Notes under the pieces: model-generated | Told to the model about the DNA's origin: nothing | Database searches by the model: none | What the model saw: only the letters and a program-made list of their open reading frames with translations | DNA from: Telopea speciosissima | Lineage: Eukaryota > Streptophyta > Magnoliopsida > Proteales > Proteaceae | NCBI RefSeq assembly: GCF_018873765.1 | Contig: NC_057918.1 | Location: 9,122,862-9,186,861, forward strand | Direction: 5' to 3' | DNA: 64,000 nucleotides | Made by a program: the position numbers and the translations under genes | Shown: one piece after another, positions 56,201 to 64,000 of the stretch | How the letters are laid out: each line of letters opens with the position of its first letter | Numbering within the stretch: position 1 is the stretch's first letter

Positions 56201-57766
56201 ACATGATTCTAAGATATTGTATTTTTCAGGTGGACAATTTTATCCATGCAGACATGCATCCTGGAAATATCCTTGTCCGAGTAGCTCAGAGCAAATCTTC
56301 ACATAGACGGCTCTTCAAATCCAAGCCTCACGTCATTTTCCTTGATGTGGGCATGACTGCTGAGCTTTCTAAAAGCGATCGTGTGAATTTACTGGATTTT
56401 TTTAAAGCTGTTGCTCTTCGAGATGGCCGCACTGCTGCAGAATGCACACTGAGATTATCAAAACAACAGAATTGCCCAAATCCACAGGCCTTCATTGAGG
56501 TATATATGCTTGACATTCTCCTTTCCCCACATTCTTTATCAGTTTTTCACAAAGTTGTCATTCATCCAAAGACCAATCAGCAGTCTAGTCAGGCTACCTT
56601 CCCCTCATTCATTTCTTTTATTCCCTGTATCCAACAGCAAGTGATCAATGTATGGTAATTCACAGTAGGCAGGGGTTACTAATATCTTTAACAAATTTGA
56701 ACTGATGTACATTAATTGTTGATCAGTACTTGGTTTCTTTCAACCTTTGCATAGGATGGAATAATAAGTATTTTGGATTTAATTTATTTGCCCTTTTCTT
56801 ATAGAGATGTAGTGGCTGCTATGAAATTTTACGTGTTGTCAAATCCCAATCTTCTTGTAATACTTCTTTTGGACTCTGGATTTTGAAAGTTAAAGCATGG
56901 GGCAACTTTACTGTTGCACCAAGGCCCACCCTCTTAAAGCAGGATTGTGAAATCTTATAATATGCCAAATCCTAGTTTTTTTTTGAAAATATTTATTTGG
57001 GTGCAGATTTCGAAGTTAGGATTGGATTTTTAAGACACCCCTCTCCTAAGCATTGACTGTGGTCTTGCATGCAGATGTATAGCATCTACAATTCCATCTT
57101 ACTATATTTGTTTGTTGTTACATCTTTGCTTCTCAACTATTTGAGGTTGCCAAATAAACCAATCATTAAAGCATTATCCTCACAATCTAGGGTCAATTAC
57201 AAAAAATCTTCTTTTATTCCATTCTAGCTTGTTATTGGATGGTGTAATACAAAAATAGTTGCCTCTAGGTATCTTGTATATTCATTTTCACATATTATGC
57301 TATTTTACAGGAAGTGAAAACGTCATTTGATTTCTGGGGTACCGCAGAAGGCGATTTTGTCCATCCTGCTGAGTGCATTGAGCAATTGCTTGAGAAAGTT
57401 CGGCGTCATAAAGTTAACATTGATGGCAATGTTTGCACTGTGATGGTGACCACTTTGGTGCTCGAGGTAATCTCTTGATAATGTATATGAACACCTGTGA
57501 AATTGTTGTAGCAGTCACGATTACTATTTCGTAAGAGCTTGTTACCTTTCTAAATAATTCAGAGAAGAGGTAGAAGAAAGAATTATAACTTACTGAAATT
57601 ACTGTGCTCTTTGTAACTTCTTATTTATTTGTCTAATTATTTGCAGGGCTGGCAGAGGAAGCTCGATCCAGAATATGATGTGATGCGTACACTGCAGACT
57701 CTGCTATTCAGAGCAGACTGGGCAGAATCTCTGTCTTATACAATTGAAGGATTGATGGCTCCGTGA
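53293..57766 (+). CDS. ADCK2-like ABC1/UbiB family atypical kinase, organellar (first exon missing)
   Basis: ABC1 kinases act in mitochondria or plastids, where relatives support quinone or prenyl-lipid metabolism. Exons are 53293-54628, 56230-56499, 57311-57466 and 57647-57766; all later joins are in phase 0 and give about 625 residues. Counting from the TTG at 53297, a transmembrane stretch lies at about 165-192. The ABC1 KxGQ motif (FIKWGQWAATRP) is at 228-231. The Ala-rich loop form LASGSVAQVH is at 287-296 and a VAVK lysine at 317. The helix with DLAREAAHL is at 368-376, the catalytic HADMHPGN at 450-457, and DVG at 483-485. There is no ATG in the first visible exon, which follows an acceptor AAATGCAG. 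The first exon should end in phase 2 and is not identified. The 1.6-kb intron (54629-56229) holds nothing recognisable besides a G run near 56041-56069. Confidence 0.9.
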
Positions 57767-59104
57767 GAGGATCTCATCTCTTACTGTACTTCCCAACAAT
57801 TTTGACTGTTCAAAATATAAGAAGATACATCTTGTGGTCCAGAGAAAATACAATTGAGGTGTAGTTATTAAGCCTGTATATCCAACTTTTTGGCTGTAAC
57901 CCCCCTCCCCCCCCTCTTTTTAATCAGTAATGAAGAGGTTTATTGAAAAGGAAGAAGTACACAAGATGGACAAAAGCCAATGCAGCTAGCAAAAACCTAA
58001 GAGATAACAGGAAGAAGACCAACATGGCGATTACATTCTTTCCAGAAGTTCACCCCTCTGGACTTTATTACTAGCTATTCATATTTTCTTTGGGATATGG
58101 TTCTGAATAAGAAACTTGTTCCATCATTTATTTCTGATTTTTTTTTCTCACCTGTACTATTTGATTTCAACTACAGAATTCATGAAAAATAACAATAAAG
58201 AAAGGGTAATAGAGAGAATATATAAATTTTTGTGACTTGTTCTTTTCTTTTTCTCTTCATTGGCATTTCTATTTTAGGTAGAAATAATTTTTCTCGAGTG
58301 CAAATTGAAAAGCTGCTAAAGACTTTGTTCAAGATGGCCGCATAATAGAGTATTACTAGGCCTTTTTAATAGGCAAAGTCTCATATTTCATGGGAGTTGA
58401 AACCTTCACTCATTAATTTCGATTTTATTCAATTCACTTCTGCAGTTCATACGAGATTTGGGAATGTTTCGTACTAGCTTTGAAGAAGCAAGGCATGACA
58501 GACGAACAATTATAAGTGCAAAACTACAGGAAAGGAGGGTCATCAGTCAGAGATAGATGTGGAAGAGACGAAGTGCAAACTGAAATTTTAGACCTCATGT
58601 TTTAGTTTTGAAGAAAAGTCCCCTGCATGGGATGCAGCCACGTAGGGGCCACGCCCAGGCACATTGGGGGTGGAAATGATCGTTTCACCCCATGGATGAA
58701 AGAATTTCCACCTCCAATGTGCCAATGTGCACTCTCATTGGCTGCCGCGTGTGTGTGGCCCGTGCTCACATGCAGAGAATGATTCCCCCTTATTTAGGGT
58801 CTAGTATGGGTTAGGTTCAGTTCGAGTTCAGTAAACCAATGGTTTTCACCTTAAAAGCGAAACTGAACCAATCAAAAGGAATTGTTTAGGTACAATTCGA
58901 TTAAGGTTTAAATGGCCCATTTTCGATTTTGGTTTTTGGCTCCAGACTCCGGTCCTAAATTGTCACGGGCTATATTTGCAATGAACATGTAGTGAGATTT
59001 CATTTTGTCACGAATTTTTGGCAACCAATAAATCCATCTTTGGGTATAGCATTCTTTGGTTGGGAAACCATTATCATGGTTGAGCAAACGAAGAACAGGC
59101 GAAG
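57767..59104. other. Intergenic, 3' of the kinase and upstream of RsmG
   Basis: It contains the kinase 3' UTR, a hairpin repeat (58621-58790) and a TTTGGTT-type scrap (58800-58970). No separate gene is supported. The RsmG promoter must lie in the last few hundred bases. Confidence 0.5.
58621..58790. repeat. Hairpin MITE-like repeat, copy 9
   Basis: It contains GGGGGTGGAAATGATCG, CATTTCACCCC-like and CCTCCAATGTGCCAATGTGC segments, with arms GATGCAGCCACG and CGTGTGTGTGGCCC. It follows the design of the 13-22 kb copies, but the pairing is weaker. Confidence 0.45.
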
Positions 59105-62100
59105 ATGTCAATCTGGTGTGGTAAGAATCAGGTCATCTCTCACCCTATTTCAGTTACGACTTTCATCAAGCACTTGGTAACATCGAAGACACCAATCTGG
59201 TCTTACAACCGCACTAACAGGAAACCCATAACCACTGCCACTATCAAAAGTCTCAGCTCTCCACATATTGAAAACCTTACTTCCCGCCAAAAAGAGCAGA
59301 TTTCCGTTTACGCCAATGCCCTTTTGGAATGGAACCAGGTGAGCTCACCTCTCAGTCTCTCATTTCTCTCTCTCTCTCTCTCTCTCGTTAACTCAAACTA
59401 CAAGTGTTCTTGAATCGTGATTATACAGCGAATGAATCTTACTGCTGTGGCGGAGATGAGCGAGGTCATGACAAGGCACGTTGAAGACTCGCTAGCGATC
59501 ATTCCTCCCATCCAGAATACGTATCTCTCTCATTGCAACTCTTCTTCATGCGACAACCTCAACCTTGTTGATGTTGGCAGCGGCCCAGGTCTCCCGGGAT
59601 TAATCCTTGCCATTGCTTGCCCAAGTGAGTTTTCACACCTTACCCGAATAAAAATAGTTCAGGTTGCTATTCTTTTGGATTTAAATTTACTCCAAATTGA
59701 GTAGAAATAAGTCAATAATTGTTCTCTCCTCATTTTCTTTATTTTATCTATTGTGCTGATTTCATGTGTGTACTTTCATCGAGCTCTATTAACTGGTTGT
59801 GGTTTCCCAGCTGCATGACATTTTTCTTGTGTATTTCTCAAGGTTGGAAAGTTACCCTTTTGGAGTCCATGAATAAACGCTGCCTCTTCTTGGAGCACGC
59901 GATTGGTGTCACTGGTTTGACAAATGTGCAAGTTTTACGTGCAAGAGCAGAGGTATTTATTCATTTTCTGATATATGTCTCACATGCTCCATAACTGACT
60001 AGGAATTCAGTCTTATCATATGACACTTTATTTCTTGCATTTTATTTTTCTGTGTAGAGTTAATCTAGTGGTTGTGCAATTCATAAGTGTTTATTGCTGA
60101 TAAGCATGAAGCACATATTGTTCCAAAATGATTGAAAAATGGAAGGTCTCTGTGATTGCATTGGGGGTGGGGGTGGGGGGGAGAGATCTATTAGTCACTG
60201 TCCCCTCTGTATTGTCTACAGCTTACTGCAATCATGCCATCCTACTTGAGGATTCTGATGGAGGATAAAGATGCCAGGTCAAGAATTTCCTCTTAGTGAC
60301 CACCAACAAAACTGTTCCAGGACTTGTGCACCGTTAATAGAGAGATTCTTGGATATCCTGATATAACACCAACTGGAAATGTCCATTTTCCAAAGACAGT
60401 TAAGACTTCTCATGTGACCATGTTGGATGATTTGTCTCTCTGTAATGTCTAAACAAACATATGTTTGTATTTGGGCCTTGCCATAATTCCGGTATCAGAA
60501 AGCTGTTTCGTCAGAGAGAAAGATATGATCATTAATATACTTACTGATTTTGGAGGAGTATGAATTCCCTGGACATAATTCTGGTATTGACGGAAATCTG
60601 TTTCATCAGAGAAAAATATATGATCATTAAGATAGTTACTCATTTTGGCGGAGTATGAATTTCATATGCTTTGGGTCCTTTTTGACAAGAATCCTCGCAT
60701 AAAAAATCTCTTTCAGTTGGATGAAACTGCCCACTAGTTTGTTTCTTACCTTCAGTTTTTTGGGGCAATTACTTTCATTCCTGGTGGTCTCAGAAACCAG
60801 ATTTATATGGTTCCCTGTGCTTTTGCACTGTGTAATTTGGAGTTGCCCATGTGTCTAATGTTAAGTTCTTCCAATCCTACTCGTTTCATAACAAAACAGT
60901 TTTTCTTATGTACGTTGTATCTTAAAGATGAAGAAACGGGCTCAGGAAATCAAGTGAAATGACCATGGTGCCAAATTTTTCATGAACAACTACTTTATGC
61001 CTGTAAAGAATCTGACGTGAACTCTAAGCAGTGACGATTTCTTAACTTTTTTGCTTTAAATATAATAATTCCGAGTTCTGTAAGCTCAATTACTGTCTTG
61101 TTTTAATGTGGCTTATCATGAACAAGATAAATTGATATCATCTGAGAGAGAAGAATTGCTGAAGAAACCAAGCCTACTGTCAGGGGACCAAGTTATGACA
61201 TCTGACAGGAAGTTGATTCAAATAGCTAGAAATAACTTCCTGATGAATATTTGTTGACTGTTGTCAACTCGCTGCTTGAAGGGGAATGTTGAATTAAACT
61301 CAGTAAGAAATGAAACCTAAGCTGATTGAATACATTCAAGCTTGTATTAAGTTTGATCACCATATTGATGTGAACTTTTTGGATCTAGAATATCTACGAT
61401 AAAACTTCCTGTTTACGTACGTACCTCCTTCACCTCTTTAATATGATTTGCATTGTTCACCTTCCATTGTAGTTTTTGCTGTCTTTTTCTATCTGTTTTA
61501 CTTCTTGTGTCTGGTGGGGTATAGTGTGTCCTCATGGTGACATTTTTTGTTGGCTGCACAAGTATTATGGAACATATAGTTTAACCAGGCATGATAGGCT
61601 TTTGTTTCATGATATATATTTGGCATAGACATTCAATAAATTATTTTTATTAAAATTTCTTTCTTTCTTTCTTTCCTTTATATATATTTTAAAAATTTTT
61701 TTTGGAAATCTTTTGTTTATTGATTGTCAGCAGATGCTCTTTTCGTATCTGATCTGTTGCTTTGTTTTCACCTCTTGATGTCTTTTTTACATACACCATC
61801 CAATATGTATCCCTCCTTGCCTCTCTCCTTTTCATGTGAACAGTATTCCAAATCTTTTGTAGGACAGAGTGTGGGCCAGAAATGTGAATTCAGAGAGGTG
61901 TTTGATGTTGCAGTAGCAAGAGCTGTAGCAGAAATGAGAGTTTTAGGTCAGATACAGAGTACCTCTAATGTGGATTTCTTTCATTTATCTGTAAATGTTT
62001 TGATTGGTACTAAAGTTTTGGCTGCTGACATTCTGTTTTCTACTTCCCTTGTCAGCTGAGTACTGCCTACCTCTGGTTCGCGTTGGTGGCTTGTTTGTGG

Positions 62101-63910
62101 CTGCAAAAGGCCATGATCCTCAGGTATCCATTTCTTTGCTTCCTTGCTTTCTATTTCCTGACTATTACTCAGTATCTTAGAAGGTTTGTGCTTTCTATAC
62201 GGCATATCGTCAAAGTAAGGTTAGTCGCAGATGCTGGTTCACATTGTCTTCTGACTTACGTAAGCTATTCCAATCTACTTCCCTAGATTGTTTGCTCTTT
62301 CCTGGGGCTCCTGTGCGAAAATAATCTTGATATTTCATAGAGAAAATGTCATGATTATGCTTCCAAACCTGCCCTTTATTAGTCTTCATGGAATTGTTTT
62401 TTTATTGAACTTTTGTTAGAATCACCTTTTGGTGGAGTGCCGGTAGGGAAGAAGGGAAAAGTTGCAGGGGGAAGGGGAAGGAGATCGCACAATTACACAC
62501 TCTCAAAGAGTAAAATGCAAAATTCTATTCAATTCACTATGCCCATTGTTGAGTTACATCACATGCAAGTATTTAAAGAAGAAAATAACATGACTCCTAC
62601 TTAAACTTAAACTGAAATAAACTCTAACTTCTACGTACTCAACTCAAAATAAAGATTGAAGTAATAAACTACTAAATAACTAAACTAATTCCAACCCTTG
62701 TTGGACCAAAAAAATTGGACCGATTCTGTTTGGGTTTGGCTCTCCAAATCCTATCATGCTGGTCCAACCAGCCAAGTGATACTGAATCACCTTTGGCATT
62801 AGTGTCAGAGTCATGGGAATCCCACATTCTGCAGCAGGTTTGTGTTCATAGTAATCAAGATATATTTCTTCTCTCTTTTTAATGATTTGACAACAAATAG
62901 AATCCATTTTGTATAGCATGTACAATACAAGGAGAGACTTCAAGCATGGGATATGGACTGTAAGCCCAACCGGGTAGCAATGTGGATGGTGTACAATCAT
63001 CTTCTTTTTTTATTTTTTTTAGGGGGGGGGGGGATGGGGGTGGTGGTGATTGTACTTATGGCAACATTGCTGCTTGACCACATAGTTAAATGCCCTTTCT
63101 CATTTTACTAGTTGTTTCCCTATATCTGAATCAATGTTGATGTTAGCCACACAACCACCCTTCCCCCCCACAAAAAAAAAAAAAAAAAAAAAATTTTGTT
63201 GATCAAACTATGATTTCCTGCTACCAACAGGACGAAGTCAGAAATGCAGAAAAAGCAATTCAATTGATGGGAGCTTCCATTTTGCAACTGTACTCAGGTA
63301 TGGTTCCTGGTATTCTTATATTTTTTTTTGGCATATAATTTTTTAATGATTATTATGGGGGTTAACATACATCACTGAGTAATTGAATTGCATAGGATGA
63401 ACGTAGAAATTTATTTATGGTTATTTCACTTTTTTTTCCTTGGGTCCCAACTGAGTTTTGACTTACTCTAGTATTCAGTAAACTATGTTGTTCTTTATTG
63501 CTACTTAAATCTGTTGACACTGAGGAGTGCAAGTGCTGAATAAATAATTGTCTGCACAAAATTTTGCAATTTATTCTTGCATGGAGTGACCAAAGGCAGG
63601 CCAGCCTACCTCGTGTGGAACTTGCTGATATTAAACTTCATTGAGTGATTTTGATGCAAGTGCTGCCTTTTAGTTTTCACCTCAGATAGCCCATCAAAGT
63701 TCTGCAAAAGCAAGGAAATAGCATATACATATTATTTTTACCAGGTCATAAGCATGTTCATCCAAGTTTCAACTAATATGGCATTTATTATATACAGTGG
63801 AATCACACAGCCCTTATGGACAGCGAACTGCCATTATTTGTTTAAAAGAACGGCCAACTCCAAAGAAGTATCCCCGTGACCCTGGTACACCAACAAAGTC
63901 ACCATTGTAG
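59105..63910 (+). CDS. RSMG: 16S rRNA (guanine-N7) methyltransferase RsmG/GidB, organellar
   Basis: The enzyme uses S-adenosylmethionine to methylate N7 of a guanine in the 530 loop of small-subunit rRNA; here it would act on plastid (or mitochondrial) ribosomes. Exons are 59105-59338, 59429-59624, 59843-59952, 61844-61946, 62056-62123, 63231-63297 and 63798-63910. They join without stops to 296 residues, against about 205-240 for bacterial RsmG, the extra being an N-terminal transit-like extension of about 50 residues (MSIWCGKNQVISHP and onwards). Family motifs are EWNQRMNLTAV (about 75-85), HVEDSLAI (95-102), the SAM loop VDVGSGPGLPG (125-135), LLESMNKRCLFLEH, and DVAVARAVAEMRVLAEYCLP. The ATG at 59105 is the only Met before RMNLTAV. 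The exon 4 start (CAG before TATTCC) is the least certain join. Exons are small and introns 3 and 5 are long (1.9 and 1.1 kb). Confidence 0.93.
60481..60664 (+). repeat. Two-unit tandem duplication in RsmG intron 3
   Basis: Units at about 60481-60570 and 60575-60664 share ATAATTC-GGTAT, CATCAGAGA-AAA, TATGATCATTAA and GGCGGAGTATGAATT-like phrases. They are about 80-85% alike. It has no coding role. Confidence 0.6.
62124..63230. other. RsmG intron 5, possibly holding an LTR-like fragment
   Basis: The intron has G runs (63021-63032) and an A run (63172-63193). A stretch at about 62430-62760 (ACACTCTCAAAGAGTAAAATG, ACTAAATAACTAAACTAATTCC) looks like part of an LTR, but no ends or duplications could be set. 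No coding exon is needed here to keep the RsmG frame. Confidence 0.35.
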
Positions 63911-64000
63911 GCCATTGGGGGGGAGACTTGTTGCTTTCTATTTATGGTCACTTGAAACTTTGAAATGGACAAGACAAACCTTCACTGTGCTCCTTTGGTA

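Overview
This is nuclear DNA from a flowering plant. The genes have spliced exons with GT-AG introns, the proteins are plant organelle proteins, and the non-coding DNA is full of Copia and Gypsy LTR elements, a LINE, a tRNA-derived SINE, a MULE and MITE-like hairpins. The repeat load and very long introns point to a repeat-rich dicot-like or early-diverging angiosperm genome. I cannot name the species from sequence alone.

Four protein-coding genes can be supported. (1) 1763-12892, minus: catalytic subunit of ferredoxin-thioredoxin reductase (FTRC). Four exons are visible and the last coding exon was not found in the window. Its second intron is 9.2 kb of nested transposons. (2) 22611-29319, minus: a CFM3-type CRM-domain chloroplast splicing factor. 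Seven exons form one intact 709-codon frame. Intron 3 hosts a MULE carrying a broken receptor-kinase fragment, and the middle of the usual four-CRM protein is missing, so CRM domains 3 and 4 are fused into one. (3) 53293-57766, plus: an ADCK2-like ABC1/UbiB kinase whose first coding exon is not identified. (4) 59105-63910, plus: an organellar RsmG (GidB) 16S rRNA m7G methyltransferase, complete in seven exons. All four products are expected to act in plastids or mitochondria.

Layout. 1-13 kb: FTRC with its transposon-filled intron: a MITE-like element, a Gypsy gag-protease remnant broken by a solo LTR and a LINE tail, a SINE, and a non-autonomous LTR element with a nested solo LTR. 13-22 kb: intergenic, with at least eight short hairpin repeats and Copia, LINE and SINE scraps. 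22.6-29.3 kb: CFM3. 29.5-38.8 kb: intergenic, with a 3.3-kb solo LTR inserted in an older tandem duplication, an AT-rich stretch with another duplication, and a 2-kb inverted duplication. 38.9-41.7 kb: possible start of a transcription unit. 43-52 kb: MITE-like elements and a 7.2-kb Copia element that itself contains a solo LTR and a MITE-like element. 53-64 kb: the kinase and RsmG genes.

Target-site duplications could be read for most insertions, so their nesting order is well supported. The least familiar items are the non-autonomous LTR family at 6.3-11 kb, whose ORF starts with a protease-like domain lacking the Asp-Ser/Thr-Gly motif; the fused CRM domain of CFM3; and a set of 8-bp-TSD elements that share CATAGTT-like ends but have unrelated repetitive interiors.
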